The notes: generated by a model from the letters alone, not told the origin. Positions 25,970 to 35,671 are shown, numbered from the stretch's first letter. The stretch: DNA of 64,000 bases from Mesorhizobium sp. B4-1-3 (GCF_006439355.1 NZ_VFTG01000024.1:1-64000), one strand, 5' to 3'. Program-made: numbers and translations.

Positions 25970-26347
25970 CTATTTCGAAGCGGCGATGGCGCAGCCGCCG
26001 CTCGCGGTTCTGACCTTCCACTTTTTCAGGCCGTATTGGCAGTTGCGCAAGGCGATCTCTTCCGCCGCCTTCTGGGTCGGCGCGTTGAGTTTCGCGCCGC
26101 AGATTATGTAAAGATCGACGACGCGCGAATAGAAGGTCGTCGCATAGGCCGAATGCCCGCTCGCCGCTTTGTAAGCGAGATAGGCTTTGTAGCAAGCTTC
26201 CTTTGGATCCAGCGACAAATTCGGAGCAAACCGTTTGTTGCCGATCTTGCCCGCCAACGATTCTGCCGCCACGGGGGCAGGCACCGCAAATATTAGAAGT
26301 CCGAAAAGTATCCAGGCAATCGACTTGCCGCAATATTTCAAGATCAT
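25970..26347 (-). CDS. Small secreted cysteine-containing protein inside the leucine operon
   Basis: A 125-residue protein with a signal peptide (SIAWILFGLLIFAVPAPVAA) and four cysteines in the mature part: EACYKAYLAYK, LYIICGAK, RNCQYG and GGCAIA. These could make two disulfide bonds. No family is recognised. The mature domain is predicted helical (FSRVVDLYIICGAKLNAPT). A TTG at 26371 would add eight residues; the ATG at 26347 (MILKYCGK) is preferred. It lies between the macro-domain gene and mccA, 49 bases from mccA, all on one strand. Its presence in a CoA-ester catabolic operon is unexplained. Confidence 0.7.
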   Translation of the reverse strand: MILKYCGKSIAWILFGLLIFAVPAPVAAESLAGKIGNKRFAPNLSLDPKEACYKAYLAYKAASGHSAYATTFYSRVVDLYIICGAKLNAPTQKAAEEIALRNCQYGLKKWKVRTASGGCAIAASK

Positions 26348-26466
26348 TTCCACCCAACCCCATTCGCCCAATGCAAGATGAGGAATAACGAATATCTTTC
26401 ACCTGCGCCACCAGGCGTCTGGAAATTCGCATTTGCCTGCATTGAGGAATCGGTTGGCCCATAAGT

Positions 26467-27000
26467 TCAGCCTTCACCTGTATCAGCAACGGTCCGCCGG
26501 TAAACCTCCGCCGTCTGCTCATCGAAGCAGCAGAAAGTAATGACATCCGGCACCGCGTTTTCCCGCAGGAAGGTGCTTACGGTGCCGACGGCGATCTCCG
26601 TAGCCTGGTCTTTCGGATAGCCGTAAATACCGGTCGAGATCGCCGGAAATGCCACCGTCTGGCAATCATGGTCACGCGCGATTTCGAGCGAGCGCCGGTA
26701 ACAGGAGGCGAGCAGCTCGGCTTCGCCCTTGCTACCGCCTTGCCAAACCGGGCCCACCGTGTGGATGACATAGCGCGCCGGCAGGCGATAGGCTTTGGTC
26801 AGCTTGGCGTCGCCGGTCTTGCAGCCGTGAAGCGTGCGGCATTCGGCAACCAGCTCGGGCCCTGCCGCGCGGTGAATAGCGCCGTCGACACCGCCGCCAC
26901 CGAGCAGCGAGGAATTCGCTGCGTTGACGATCGCGTCGACCGCGAGCCTGGTGATGTCGCCGGTGTGGATGCGGATCCTGTCGCCGAGAGCGCTCATCAT
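26467..27000 (-). CDS. Macro-domain protein (O-acetyl-ADP-ribose deacetylase, YmdB-like)
   Basis: A 177-residue single macro domain. It shows [20 protein letters not shown], then [10 protein letters not shown], and [17 protein letters not shown], the two loops that bind ADP-ribose and hold the Asn-Gly-Gly catalytic region of the YmdB/MacroD type. These enzymes deacetylate O-acetyl-ADP-ribose or remove ADP-ribose from proteins. The gene overlaps the mccB stop (a GTG at 27003 and ATGs at 27000 and 26997 are all possible starts), so it is translationally coupled to mccB. A link between sirtuin or ADP-ribose metabolism and acyl-CoA catabolism is suggested by position only. Confidence 0.9.
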   Translation of the reverse strand: MMSALGDRIRIHTGDITRLAVDAIVNAANSSLLGGGGVDGAIHRAAGPELVAECRTLHGCKTGDAKLTKAYRLPARYVIHTVGPVWQGGSKGEAELLASCYRRSLEIARDHDCQTVAFPAISTGIYGYPKDQATEIAVGTVSTFLRENAVPDVITFCCFDEQTAEVYRRTVADTGEG

Positions 27001-28607
27001 CACATCCTGAACACGCCGAACTTCGTCTCCTCGACCTCCGCATTGAGCGCCGCCGAGAGGCTGAGCGCCAGCACGTCGCGGGTCCTGGCCGGATCGATGA
27101 TGCCGTCGTCCCAGAGCCGCGCCGAGGAATAGAGCGGGTGGCCCTCATGCTCGTATTTCATCAGGATCGGCTTCTTGAACTTCGCTTCCTCCTCGGCGCT
27201 CCATGCACCACCCTTGCGTTCGATGCCCTCGCGCTTGACCATGGCGAGCACCGTCGCCGCCTGCTCGCCGCCCATCACGGAGATGCGCGCGTTCGGCCAC
27301 ATCCACAGGAAGCGGGGCGAATAGGCGCGGCCGCACATACCGTAATTGCCGGCGCCGAACGAGCCGCCGATGATCACCGTGAGCTTCGGCACCTTCGCGG
27401 TGGCGACCGCCATCACCAGCTTGGCGCCGTCCTTGGCTATGCCGCCGGCCTCGTATTTGCGGCCGACCATGAAGCCGGTGATGTTCTGCAGGAAGACCAG
27501 TGGAATGCCACGCTGGCAGCAGAGCTCGATGAAATGAGCGCCCTTCAGCGCGCTTTCGGAAAACAGCACGCCGTTGTTGCCGAGAATGCCGACCGGCATA
27601 CCGTGCAGATGCGCGAAGCCGGTGACCAACGTCGTGCCGTAGTTCTGCTTGAACTCGTCGAACTCCGAGCCGTCGACGAGACGCGCGATCACTTCGCGCA
27701 CGTCATAGGGCTGGCGCAAATCCGTCGGCACGACGCCGTAGAGTTCCCGCGGATCGTAAAGCGGTTGAATCGGCTTCTGCAAATTCAGGCTTAGGGCCTT
27801 GTTCCGATTCAGGTTCCGGATGATGCGCCGGCAAATGGCCAAGGCATGTTCGTCGTCCATGGCGTAGTGGTCGGCGACGCCGGAAAGCCTAGTGTGGACA
27901 TCGGCGCCGCCGAGTTCCTCGGCGCTGACATCCTCGCCGGTCGCGGCCTTCACCAGCGGCGGGCCGCCGAGAAAAATGGTCGCCTGGTTGCGCACCATGA
28001 TCGTCTCGTCCGACATCGCCGGCACATAGGCGCCGCCCGCCGTGCAGGAACCCATCACGCAGGCGATCTGCGGGATGCCGGCCGCCGACATGTTGGCCTG
28101 GTTGTAGAAGATGCGGCCGAAATGCTCTCGGTCGGGGAAGACCTCGTCCTGGTTCGGCAGATTGGCGCCGCCGCTGTCGACCAGGTAGACGCAGGGCAGG
28201 TTGTTCTGCAGCGCGATCTCCTGTGCCCTGAGATGCTTCTTCACCGTCAGCGGATAATAGGTGCCGCCCTTCACCGTGGCGTCGTTGACGACGACCATCA
28301 CCTCGGTGTCCTCGACCCGGCCGACGCCGGTGATGATGCCGGCCGCTGGAATGTCCTCGCCATACATCGACCACGCCGCGAACTGACCGATCTCGAGGAA
28401 AGGCGAGCCGGTGTCGAGCAATTGCGCCAGCCGCTCGCGCGGCAGAAGCTTGCCGCGCGAGACGTGGCGTTCACGCGCCTCATCCGAGCCGCCGCGCTCG
28501 ACGCTTGCAGCCTTCTCGGCGATGTCGTCGACCAGCGCCCGCATGCGCTCGGCATTGACTCGGAAGGTGTCGGAGGAGGGGGAGATTTGGGTTTGCAGTG
28601 TGGCCAC
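27000..28607 (-). CDS. mccB: Methylcrotonyl-CoA carboxylase, carboxyltransferase beta subunit
   Basis: Transfers the carboxyl group from biotin on MccA to 3-methylcrotonyl-CoA. Its 535 residues match MccB. Diagnostic stretches include [20 protein letters not shown], the CoA-site loop [18 protein letters not shown], and [20 protein letters not shown] with [20 protein letters not shown] near the C-terminus. The latter Gly-rich loop is typical of MccB rather than propionyl-CoA carboxylase. It starts with GTG one base after the ivd stop, with GGAGGGGG inside the end of ivd as ribosome site, so the two are tightly coupled. Confidence 0.96.
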   Translation of the reverse strand: MATLQTQISPSSDTFRVNAERMRALVDDIAEKAASVERGGSDEARERHVSRGKLLPRERLAQLLDTGSPFLEIGQFAAWSMYGEDIPAAGIITGVGRVEDTEVMVVVNDATVKGGTYYPLTVKKHLRAQEIALQNNLPCVYLVDSGGANLPNQDEVFPDREHFGRIFYNQANMSAAGIPQIACVMGSCTAGGAYVPAMSDETIMVRNQATIFLGGPPLVKAATGEDVSAEELGGADVHTRLSGVADHYAMDDEHALAICRRIIRNLNRNKALSLNLQKPIQPLYDPRELYGVVPTDLRQPYDVREVIARLVDGSEFDEFKQNYGTTLVTGFAHLHGMPVGILGNNGVLFSESALKGAHFIELCCQRGIPLVFLQNITGFMVGRKYEAGGIAKDGAKLVMAVATAKVPKLTVIIGGSFGAGNYGMCGRAYSPRFLWMWPNARISVMGGEQAATVLAMVKREGIERKGGAWSAEEEAKFKKPILMKYEHEGHPLYSSARLWDDGIIDPARTRDVLALSLSAALNAEVEETKFGVFRM

Positions 28608-28608
28608 G

Positions 28609-29772
28609 TTAAACCCCCTCCGCCATGATCTCGCGTCCGATCAGCCAGCGGCGGATCTCGCTGGTGCCGGCGCCGATCTCGTAGAGCTTGGCGTCGCGCA
28701 GCAGCCGTCCCGTCGGGTAATCGTTGATATAGCCGTTGCCGCCGAGCAGCTGGATGGCGTCGAGAGCCATCTGCGTCGCCTTTTCTGCGGCGAAGAGCAC
28801 GCAGCCGGCGGCGTCCTTGCGCGTGGTCTCGCCGCGGTCGCAGGCGGCGGCCACCGCATAGACGTAAGCGCGCGCAGCGTTCATCGTCGAATACATGTCG
28901 GCGAGCTTACCCTGTACCAGCTGGAACGTGCCGATCGGCTGGCCGAACTGCTTGCGCTCATGCACGTAAGGCACAGCGACGTCCAGGCAGGCCGCCATCA
29001 GCCCGATCGGTCCACCGGAAAGCACTGCCCGCTCATAGTCGAGCCCCGACATCAGCACCTCGACGCCGCGTCCTTCTTCATGCAGCACGTTCTCGAACGG
29101 CACCTCGACATCCTTGAACACCAGCTCGCCGGTATTGGAGCCGCGCATGCCGAGCTTGTCGAGCTTCTGCGCCACCGAAAAGCCGGCCATCGTCTTTTCC
29201 ACGATGAAAGCGGTGATCCCGCGCGAATGGCGCTCCGGATCGGTCTTGGCATAGACCACCATCGTTCCGGCGTCGGGGCCATTGGTGATCCACATTTTCG
29301 AGCCGTTGAGCACATAGCGGTCATTGCGCTTTTCGGCGCGCAGCCTGAGCGACACCACGTCCGAGCCGGCGCCCGGTTCCGACATCGCCAGCGCGCCGAC
29401 GGTCTCGCCCGAGCAAAGGGTAGGCAGATACTTCTCCTTCTGCGCTGGCGTGGCCCAGCGGTTGATCTGGTTGACGCAGAGATTCGAGTGCGCGCCATAG
29501 GAGAGGCCGACCGAGGCGGACGCGCGCGAAATCTCCTCCATCGCCACGACATGCGCGAGATAGCCCATGCCGCTGCCGCCGAAATCGGGGTCGGCCGTGA
29601 TGCCGAGTAGGCCGAGCGCCCCGAGTTCGGTCCACAGATGCGCGGGAAACTCGTTGGAGCGGTCGATCTCGGCCGCGATCGGCGCGATCCTGTCCTGGGC
29701 GAAGCGCCGCACCGTATCGCGCAACGCCTCGATATCCGGATCAAGTCCGAAGCTGAGCGTGTTCGTGTACAT
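28609..29772 (-). CDS. ivd: Isovaleryl-CoA dehydrogenase
   Basis: FAD enzyme that oxidises isovaleryl-CoA to 3-methylcrotonyl-CoA, the substrate of MccAB, handing electrons to ETF. Its 387 residues include the FAD/substrate signature [18 protein letters not shown]. The catalytic Glu lies in [17 protein letters not shown], the position used by Ivd and not by other acyl-CoA dehydrogenases, which supports the specific name. The C-terminal [20 protein letters not shown] and [10 protein letters not shown] complete the family pattern. The ATG at 29772 ([13 protein letters not shown]) is chosen; the frame extends 14 codons upstream without support. Confidence 0.96.
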   Translation of the reverse strand: MYTNTLSFGLDPDIEALRDTVRRFAQDRIAPIAAEIDRSNEFPAHLWTELGALGLLGITADPDFGGSGMGYLAHVVAMEEISRASASVGLSYGAHSNLCVNQINRWATPAQKEKYLPTLCSGETVGALAMSEPGAGSDVVSLRLRAEKRNDRYVLNGSKMWITNGPDAGTMVVYAKTDPERHSRGITAFIVEKTMAGFSVAQKLDKLGMRGSNTGELVFKDVEVPFENVLHEEGRGVEVLMSGLDYERAVLSGGPIGLMAACLDVAVPYVHERKQFGQPIGTFQLVQGKLADMYSTMNAARAYVYAVAAACDRGETTRKDAAGCVLFAAEKATQMALDAIQLLGGNGYINDYPTGRLLRDAKLYEIGAGTSEIRRWLIGREIMAEGV

Positions 29773-29821
29773 GCCGTTCCTCCCTGCGCACCCCCCGGTC
29801 TTCGCGGGGACCATGCCTCAA

Positions 29822-30490
29822 TCAGAGCGCCACGGCGGCGCGCCCGGAAGGACGCGCGGTGCCATGGCTGATTGTCGCGCCGACAAGGCGCATTGTCATC
29901 GAAAGATATGATGCCGTGACTTCGGCGATCGACAGCCGCGCGCCCGGACGGAACCAGACGATGACGCCGGTCATCATCTGGATCAGCGCCATGGCGGTTA
30001 GCCCGGTGTCGTCGACCTGAAAGACACCGGCCTCGGCGCCGTCGCGCAGGATCATGCGCAGCTCCTTTTCATAGGCCGTGCGCATCTTGAGGATCTGCGT
30101 CAGCCTTTCATGCGACAGGCTGCGCAACTCCATGTTGGAGACATGGGTGGCGTGGCGCCGCTCGATGTGGAAGGCGATGTGGTTCTCGACATAGGCTGCA
30201 AGCCGGGTGACCGGATCGGCGTTGGCCGGTCGCGCCGCGCTCCAGGCCTCGAGCAGACCTTCCATATGCTCACGCATCAGCGTGAACAGAAGATCCTCCT
30301 TGGTTGGAAAATAGCGGTAGAGCGCGGCCGCCTGCACGCCGACCTCCGCCGCCAGCTGTCGCATCGACATCGCCTCGTAGCCCAGCCGCGCGATCAGGCT
30401 GACTGCCGCTTCGCGGACGGCGGCCTCGGTCTTTTCCCCATCGGAACCTGTAGTGCGCGCCACGCTTACCTCCGGTACCCGCCGCGGCAT
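29822..30490 (-). CDS. TetR-family regulator of the leucine-catabolism operon
   Basis: A 222-residue repressor-type protein, first gene of the leftward operon and 49 bases before ivd. The TetR helix-turn-helix spans about residues 20-65: AAVSLIARLGYEAMSMRQLA, then VGVQAAALYRYFPTKEDLLF. The C-terminal domain would bind an effector, plausibly an acyl-CoA of the pathway by analogy with other TetR regulators of acyl-CoA genes; this is inference. A palindrome in its promoter region fits autoregulation together with the downstream genes. The ATG is at 30490 (MPRRVPEVSVART); a later GTG-type start near VARTTGSDG is possible. Confidence 0.9.
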   Translation of the reverse strand: MPRRVPEVSVARTTGSDGEKTEAAVREAAVSLIARLGYEAMSMRQLAAEVGVQAAALYRYFPTKEDLLFTLMREHMEGLLEAWSAARPANADPVTRLAAYVENHIAFHIERRHATHVSNMELRSLSHERLTQILKMRTAYEKELRMILRDGAEAGVFQVDDTGLTAMALIQMMTGVIVWFRPGARLSIAEVTASYLSMTMRLVGATISHGTARPSGRAAVAL

Positions 30491-30495
30491 TAATA

Positions 30496-30511
30496 AAACG
30501 AACGTTCAATT
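30496..30511 (-). promoter_or_regulatory. Probable operator of the TetR-led leucine operon
   Basis: The 8-base palindrome GAACGTTC (30500-30507) lies in an AT-rich stretch (AAAACGAACGTTCAATTAAT) just 10 bases upstream of the regulator's start codon. Palindromes with a central CG and AT flanks are typical TetR/AcrR-type sites. The assignment rests on position and symmetry. Confidence 0.5.
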
Positions 30512-30567
30512 AATTCAAGATGTGCCATGCACTTGTCCCCCGCTATGGTTTGCAGGACAAGATGAGG

Positions 30568-30672
30568 CTAGAGCATGATCCCGAAAAGTGGGAACCCGTT
30601 TTCGGAGAAAGATCATGCTCCAACAAAGAGTTAGATCGTGAGGGCGATTCAACGAAACGCCATCACGTCTAG
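30568..30672. repeat. Rhizobial intergenic palindromic element (GAGCATGATC type)
   Basis: GAGCATGATC (30571-30580) and GATCATGCTC (30611-30620) are perfect arms, with CCGAAAA/TTTTCGG nested inside around GTGGGAACCCG. This hairpin is a familiar dispersed element in Rhizobiales. The outer CTAGA (30568-30572) and TCTAG (30668-30672) may mark the ends of the full 105-bp unit. If so, its right end supplies the TAG stop codon of the acylphosphatase gene. Confidence 0.8.
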
Positions 30673-30950
30673 ACGATGATCCTGAAATCCACGGGCGCGT
30701 CGTCGGCCGCTTCCTCGATCTCGACCTTCGAGACAAGCGCGCCCCGCGGCCCTTGCCACAGGCGTTCAATCATTGCCGTGACGGCGCCATCGGCGCCGGC
30801 GATCAGTGCGGTGACCGAGCCGTCGCGCTCGTTGCGCACCCAACCCGTCAGCCCAAGACGCACGGCTTCGCCTCGTGCCCAGACGCGGTAGCTCACGCCT
30901 TGCACCGCACCGGAAACGCGCGCCCGAACGATTCTGTGTTCGCCCTGCAT
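30669..30950 (-). CDS. acyP: Acylphosphatase
   Basis: A 93-residue enzyme that hydrolyses acyl phosphates such as 1,3-bisphosphoglycerate. The active-site loop [18 protein letters not shown] carries the Arg, and [11 protein letters not shown] carries the Asn of the standard GxVQGVxFR...GxVxN pattern; Tyr replaces the usual Phe. The ATG at 30950 ([12 protein letters not shown]) is chosen and the long upstream extension is ignored as it overlaps the promoter area. The stop TAG falls in the terminal TCTAG of the intergenic repeat, so the last residues (DFRIIV) may have been set by that insertion. Confidence 0.9.
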   Translation of the reverse strand: MQGEHRIVRARVSGAVQGVSYRVWARGEAVRLGLTGWVRNERDGSVTALIAGADGAVTAMIERLWQGPRGALVSKVEIEEAADDAPVDFRIIV

Positions 30951-31017
30951 TGCCTTATTCCGCGTTGCACTTGGCGGAATCTGGCACGGCAAAGGGCAAA
31001 GGCAACAAGGGACTGGA

Positions 31018-32130
31018 TCAGTTCCCCCGCGCCGCCGCCAGGGCGCCCGGCAGTTCCTCGGCGAAGATGTCGAGCTCATGGTCTAGGCCGACGCTCACCC
31101 TTATGCAGCGGTCGAGCCGTGGCGCCATCGGCTTGCGGATGAACACGTCGCGCGACAAGAGGTTCTGCATGACCTTCAGCGCGAAGGCGCCGTCGCGGCC
31201 GCAGTCGATGGTGACGAAATTGGTCGCAGACGGCAACGGCTTGAGATCGTTCTGCCTGGCGATGGTTGAAATGCGCTCGCGGCCCGCCGCCACGCGCGCC
31301 ACCACCGACCGCAAATAGTCCTGGTCGGCAAGCGCCTCGAGGCCGGCGATCTGCGCCATGCGGCTGACGCCGTAATGATTGCGGATCTTCTCGAAATCGC
31401 GGATCACCTCCGCTTCCGCGACCGCATAGCCGCAGCGTATGCCGGCCAGTCCGTAAGCCTTGGAGAAGGTGCGCATGCGGATGACGTTCGGCCGCGCGAC
31501 ATCGATCGCCGGCAGCGCGGAGGCCGGTCCCAATTCGCCATAGGCCTCGTCGAGCACCAGCATGGTGGTTTCCGGCAGCGCTTCGATGAAGCGGACGACA
31601 TCCGGTGCCTCCCACCAGCTTCCCATCGGATTGTCGGGATTGGAGAGATAGACCAGCGGCGCCTTTTCGCTCGCGACCTTGGCGAGAAGCCCGTCGAGAT
31701 ATTCCTTATCGTTGGCATAGGGGACCGTCACCAGCCGGCCGCCGACGCCGGCAATGTGGAAGTTGAAGGTGGGATAGGCGCCGAGCGAGGTGACCACGGC
31801 TTCGCCGGGACCGACATACATGCGCGCTACCAGGCCGAGCAGGCCGTCGATGCCTTCGCCCACGACCACGTTTTCGACGGCCACGCCGTGATGCGCGGCG
31901 GCCGCCACCTTGAGTTCGTAATTGTCGGGATCGCAATACATCCACTGGTCGCGGGCAACGCTCTCCATCCGGGCGATGACGCGCGGCGAGGGGCCGAAAC
32001 TGCTTTCATTGGCGCCGATGCGGGCGCGGAACGGCCGCCCGCGCTCACGCTCCTGCGCCTCCGGACCGACGAACGGCACCGTGGTGGGAAGCGCGCCGAT
32101 GATCGGCGTGAGGGAAGGGCGACGAAGCAT
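31018..32130 (-). CDS. HisC-like pyridoxal-phosphate aminotransferase
   Basis: A class I/II aminotransferase of 370 residues related to histidinol-phosphate aminotransferase. The PLP lysine lies in [19 protein letters not shown]. The preceding [10 protein letters not shown], the Asn in [11 protein letters not shown] and the C-terminal Arg in [10 protein letters not shown] follow the HisC pattern. Rhizobia often carry two or three HisC paralogues, and with no his genes beside it this may act on another amino acid (for example aromatic) rather than in histidine synthesis. The ATG at 32130 ([15 protein letters not shown]) gives a family-length protein; the frame runs on upstream into the antisense of the neighbouring gene and is rejected there. 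Confidence 0.88.
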   Translation of the reverse strand: MLRRPSLTPIIGALPTTVPFVGPEAQERERGRPFRARIGANESSFGPSPRVIARMESVARDQWMYCDPDNYELKVAAAAHHGVAVENVVVGEGIDGLLGLVARMYVGPGEAVVTSLGAYPTFNFHIAGVGGRLVTVPYANDKEYLDGLLAKVASEKAPLVYLSNPDNPMGSWWEAPDVVRFIEALPETTMLVLDEAYGELGPASALPAIDVARPNVIRMRTFSKAYGLAGIRCGYAVAEAEVIRDFEKIRNHYGVSRMAQIAGLEALADQDYLRSVVARVAAGRERISTIARQNDLKPLPSATNFVTIDCGRDGAFALKVMQNLLSRDVFIRKPMAPRLDRCIRVSVGLDHELDIFAEELPGALAAARGN

Positions 32131-32265
32131 GGCACAGGCTCGCGTAGAAAGGGGCGTTCTTGCTAGCGTGATCCCCCGACCGGCGCAAGCTTGGGTGGGA
32201 CCCGCTGGCGAGGCATGGTCTCGAGCGGGCTGGATTCCGGCGGCTTCTTTTGCTAGCGAAACGCC

Positions 32266-33927
32266 ATGAACAACCGTCTCCCACCCGCCTGGGCCAAACA
32301 CATCAAGTCCGGTCCGGCGCCCAAACCCCGATTGCCGCAAGCGAATCCCTCGAGACCGGACGCACGCGCGCAGTCCGACGACCTGCTGCTGAAGCAAGCT
32401 TATGAGCATAAGCAGGCCAAGCGTCCGGAGCAGGCTCAGGATCTGTGCCTGCAGGTTCTGGCGCGCACGCCGAACCATCCGGGCGCCCTTTTTATCATGG
32501 GAACTATATGCCTGGGCTATGACGACGAGACGGCGTTGCAATATTTTGCCCGCGCCATCGCGGAGGAGCCGCGCAATGCCTATTATCACCTCAGCCTGGG
32601 CGACGCCTATCTTAAGGTCGGCGAACACTCGCCGGCGATCGAGCATATGCGATACGCCCTGGAACTGCAGCCCGATCTTGTCGCGGCTCTTTGTGCCTTG
32701 GGCCGTGCCTATGTGGAATCCGATAAGCCAGACCTGGCTTTGCCGCTTTACGAGAAAGCGCTGAAAATCGACCCCGATCACCCCGAGATCAGAGTGGGGA
32801 TGGCCAATGCCCTCAGCAGCGTGGGCCGCATGGATGAAGCCGCCGCCTGTCTGAACCAGGCGATAGAGCGGCGCATGGACCTGCCGGGCGCCTATTACCG
32901 TCTTGCGCATACGCGGAAGTTCACTCAGGAGCCTCCGGAACTCCGGGCCATTCTTCGTGAACTTGGCAATGCGAAACTCGGACCGGACGGCGCTCGGCTG
33001 CTCCACCATGCCGCCGGCAAGATGCTCAACGATCTCAAACGCTACGATGAAGCGTTCGATCATTTCCGGAAGGCGAGACAGGCTTCTCAACCATTCGACA
33101 TCGACCGGTATCGTCGGTGGGTCGACGCGCTGATCGAGGTCTTCACACCGGGGCTATTTGCCGCCGCCGAGCACAGCTTTGGCGATTCCTCCGAACAGCC
33201 GGTTTTCGTGGTCGGCATGCCGCGCTCCGGGACGACGCTGACGGAACAGATCCTGGCCAGTCATCCCGATGTCTACGGCGCGGGGGAGCTTGCCAAATTG
33301 GGGCGAGTTGCGAATGCCATCGGCCTCAAGCCCTCATTGGCTGGCAAGTTAAGCGGGATTGTCGATTCGATCACGCCGGAACTGTCGAAAACGCTCGCCA
33401 TGGAGCATTTGTCTTATCTTGCGAAACGGTCGGCCACGGCGCTGCGTATCGTCGACAAGATGCCGCACAATTTTGAGCTAATCGGCCTTATTGGCCTGCT
33501 CTTTCCCAAGGCGCGCATCATTCACTGTCGTCGCGACGCCATCGACAATTGCATTTCCTGCTTCGTTCTGCCGTTCAATGGTTATCACAGCTACAGCAAT
33601 GACCTGAGAACCCTGGGCTTGTACTATCGCGAATATGACCGCTTGATGCGGCATTGGAATGAAGTGCTTCCAGGCCGCATCTTCGAGAATCGCTATGAGA
33701 CGCTCGTTGACGACCAGGAGGCACAGTCGCGCCGGCTGATCGACTACATCGGCTTGCCGTGGGACGATGCCTGCCTGCGCTTTTTCGACAAGGAGGGTTC
33801 CGTGACCACGGCGAGCCGTTGGCAGGTCCGGCAGCCGATCTACAAGACATCGGTCAAGCGCTGGAAGAACTATGAAAACGAAATTCAGCCGCTGATCGAG
33901 GCGCTTGGCGATCTCGCGGATACTTGA
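32266..33927 (+). CDS. TPR-repeat sulfotransferase, first of a tandem pair
   Basis: A 553-residue two-part protein. Residues about 35-270 are tetratricopeptide repeats (YYHLSLGDAYLKVGEHSPAI, then LVAALCALGRAYVESDKPDL). Residues about 310-540 are a sulfotransferase domain with the PAPS-binding loop VFVVGMPRSGTTLTEQIL and a second site near IHCRRDAIDNCISC. Such proteins may transfer sulfate from PAPS to protein, glycan or small-molecule acceptors; the acceptor is unknown. There is no signal peptide, so it is probably cytoplasmic. The next gene is a close paralogue, including its leader sequence. Confidence 0.9.
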   Translation: MNNRLPPAWAKHIKSGPAPKPRLPQANPSRPDARAQSDDLLLKQAYEHKQAKRPEQAQDLCLQVLARTPNHPGALFIMGTICLGYDDETALQYFARAIAEEPRNAYYHLSLGDAYLKVGEHSPAIEHMRYALELQPDLVAALCALGRAYVESDKPDLALPLYEKALKIDPDHPEIRVGMANALSSVGRMDEAAACLNQAIERRMDLPGAYYRLAHTRKFTQEPPELRAILRELGNAKLGPDGARLLHHAAGKMLNDLKRYDEAFDHFRKARQASQPFDIDRYRRWVDALIEVFTPGLFAAAEHSFGDSSEQPVFVVGMPRSGTTLTEQILASHPDVYGAGELAKLGRVANAIGLKPSLAGKLSGIVDSITPELSKTLAMEHLSYLAKRSATALRIVDKMPHNFELIGLIGLLFPKARIIHCRRDAIDNCISCFVLPFNGYHSYSNDLRTLGLYYREYDRLMRHWNEVLPGRIFENRYETLVDDQEAQSRRLIDYIGLPWDDACLRFFDKEGSVTTASRWQVRQPIYKTSVKRWKNYENEIQPLIEALGDLADT

Positions 33928-33991
33928 ACGACAGGCTCGCGCTCACCAAGCTTTGACTGGATTCCTTCGGCGGTTATTGATAGCAGACCGG

Positions 33992-35671
33992 ATGAGCAAT
34001 CGTCTGCCGCCTGCCTGGTCAAAACACCTCAAATCCGGCGCTGCGCCGAAACCCAGATGGCCCCAGGCAAACCCGCCACAGCCAGGCCTGCCGAAAGCAA
34101 ATTCGTTCGCGCGCGCGCAGGCCGATGATGCGCTGCTGAAGAAAGCTTATGAGCATCAACAGGCCAAACGGTTTGCTGAAGCGCAGGATTTATGCCTTCA
34201 GGTGCTGGCGCGGACGCCGAACCATCCGCTGGCCCTATACATCATGGGCACGGTTTGTCTGGGCTATGACGACGAGGCGGCTCTGCGCTATTTCGCGCGC
34301 GCGGTCGCCGAAGACCCGAAAAATGCATATTACCATCTCAGCTTCGGCGAAGCCTATGCGAGAGTGAGTGAATTCTCGGCAGCCATCAGGTACATCCGGC
34401 ATGCCCTGGAAATACAGCCCGATCTTGTCGAGGCCCTTTGCGCCCTGGGGCGTGTTTATACCGAGTTCGACAAACCTGACCTGGCATTGCCGCTTTATGA
34501 GAAGGCGCTGAAGATCAACCGTGACCATCCCAAGGCGCGTATCGGGATGGCTGCTACGCTAACCGGCCTGGGACGTATGGACGAGGCCGGCGCCTATCTC
34601 AATGAGGCCATCGAACGACGCGTCGACGTAGCGGCCGCTTACTACGAGCTCGTGCAGAGCCGGAAATATAGCGAGGAGCCCCCGGAACTCCAATCGATCC
34701 TTCGAGAGCTCGACCGTCCGGGGCTCAACGCGGAGGCGGTGCAGAGCCTTCACTATGCCGCCGGTAAAGTGCAGAACGACCTCAAGCGCTACGCGGAAGC
34801 ATTCGACCATTTCAACAAGGCCAAGCAGGCCGCCGGCCACAAGTTCGACATCGATCAGTATCGTCGTTTCGTGGACTCGATGATTGAAATCTTCACGCCC
34901 GGCCTGTTTGCTGCCGCGTCCGGCTTTGGCAATCCTTCCGATCTCCCTGTGTTCGTGGTTGGCATGCCTCGTTCCGGAACGACGCTGACGGAACAGATCC
35001 TGGCCAGTCATCCTGGGGTTCATGGCGCGGGAGAACTTGAAAAATTAAGGCGGGTGGCAAATGCAATCGACCTCAAATCGTCGGCTGACGATTTGGGCAA
35101 GGCCGTCAATTCTCTTACGCCGGAGCTGGCCAGGACGCTGGCCGAAGAGCATCTATCCTACCTCAGGGAACGGGCGCCTGCCGCGCTCCGGGTCGTCGAC
35201 AAGCAGCCGCACAATTTTGAGCTGATCGGTCTTATCGCCCTCCTGTTCCCCAATGCGCGAATCGTTCAGTGTCGTCGCGATGCCATCGACAATTGCGTGT
35301 CATGCTATGTCTTGCCGTTTAGCCCGGCGCACAGCTACAATACCGACCTGAAGGTACTCGGCCAATACTATCGGGAATATGACCGCCTGATGCATCACTG
35401 GAACGAGGTTTTGCCAGGTAGTATCTTCGAAAATCGCTATGAGACGCTTGTCGAGAATCAAGAGCCACAGTCGCGCCGGCTCATCGATCATCTCGGCCTG
35501 CCTTGGGACGACGCATGCCTGCGCTTCTTCGATAGGGAAGGGGCGGTCACCACGCCCAGTCGCTGGCAGGTCCGCCAGCCGATCTACAAATCGTCCGTGA
35601 AGCGGTGGAAGAATTACGAAAGTGAGATCCAGCCCTTGATTGAAGCCTTGGGCGACCTCGCCGAGGTTTGA
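33992..35671 (+). CDS. TPR-repeat sulfotransferase, second of a tandem pair
   Basis: A 559-residue paralogue of the preceding gene, closely similar over the whole length: MSNRLPPAWSKHLKSGAAPK against MNNRLPPAWAKHIKSGPAPK at the start, and the same PAPS loop (VFVVGMPRSGTTLTEQIL). It carries about eleven extra residues near position 30 (PGLPKANSFARA). The ATG at 33992 aligns with the first copy's start; the open frame 29 codons upstream is leader DNA. The 30 bases before both starts also match (CTGGATTCC, CGGCGG and TAGC at equal spacing), so the duplicated unit included the leader. Confidence 0.9.
   Translation: MSNRLPPAWSKHLKSGAAPKPRWPQANPPQPGLPKANSFARAQADDALLKKAYEHQQAKRFAEAQDLCLQVLARTPNHPLALYIMGTVCLGYDDEAALRYFARAVAEDPKNAYYHLSFGEAYARVSEFSAAIRYIRHALEIQPDLVEALCALGRVYTEFDKPDLALPLYEKALKINRDHPKARIGMAATLTGLGRMDEAGAYLNEAIERRVDVAAAYYELVQSRKYSEEPPELQSILRELDRPGLNAEAVQSLHYAAGKVQNDLKRYAEAFDHFNKAKQAAGHKFDIDQYRRFVDSMIEIFTPGLFAAASGFGNPSDLPVFVVGMPRSGTTLTEQILASHPGVHGAGELEKLRRVANAIDLKSSADDLGKAVNSLTPELARTLAEEHLSYLRERAPAALRVVDKQPHNFELIGLIALLFPNARIVQCRRDAIDNCVSCYVLPFSPAHSYNTDLKVLGQYYREYDRLMHHWNEVLPGSIFENRYETLVENQEPQSRRLIDHLGLPWDDACLRFFDREGAVTTPSRWQVRQPIYKSSVKRWKNYESEIQPLIEALGDLAEV

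Noticed and set aside
24562-26013. Long plus-strand frame opposite mccA
   Set aside because: It is His/Arg-rich shadow sequence against a clear biotin carboxylase.
32131-33090. Upstream extension of the HisC-like frame by about 320 codons
   Set aside because: The extension is antisense to the TPR-sulfotransferase and has no homology to aminotransferases; the ATG at 32130 gives a family-length protein.
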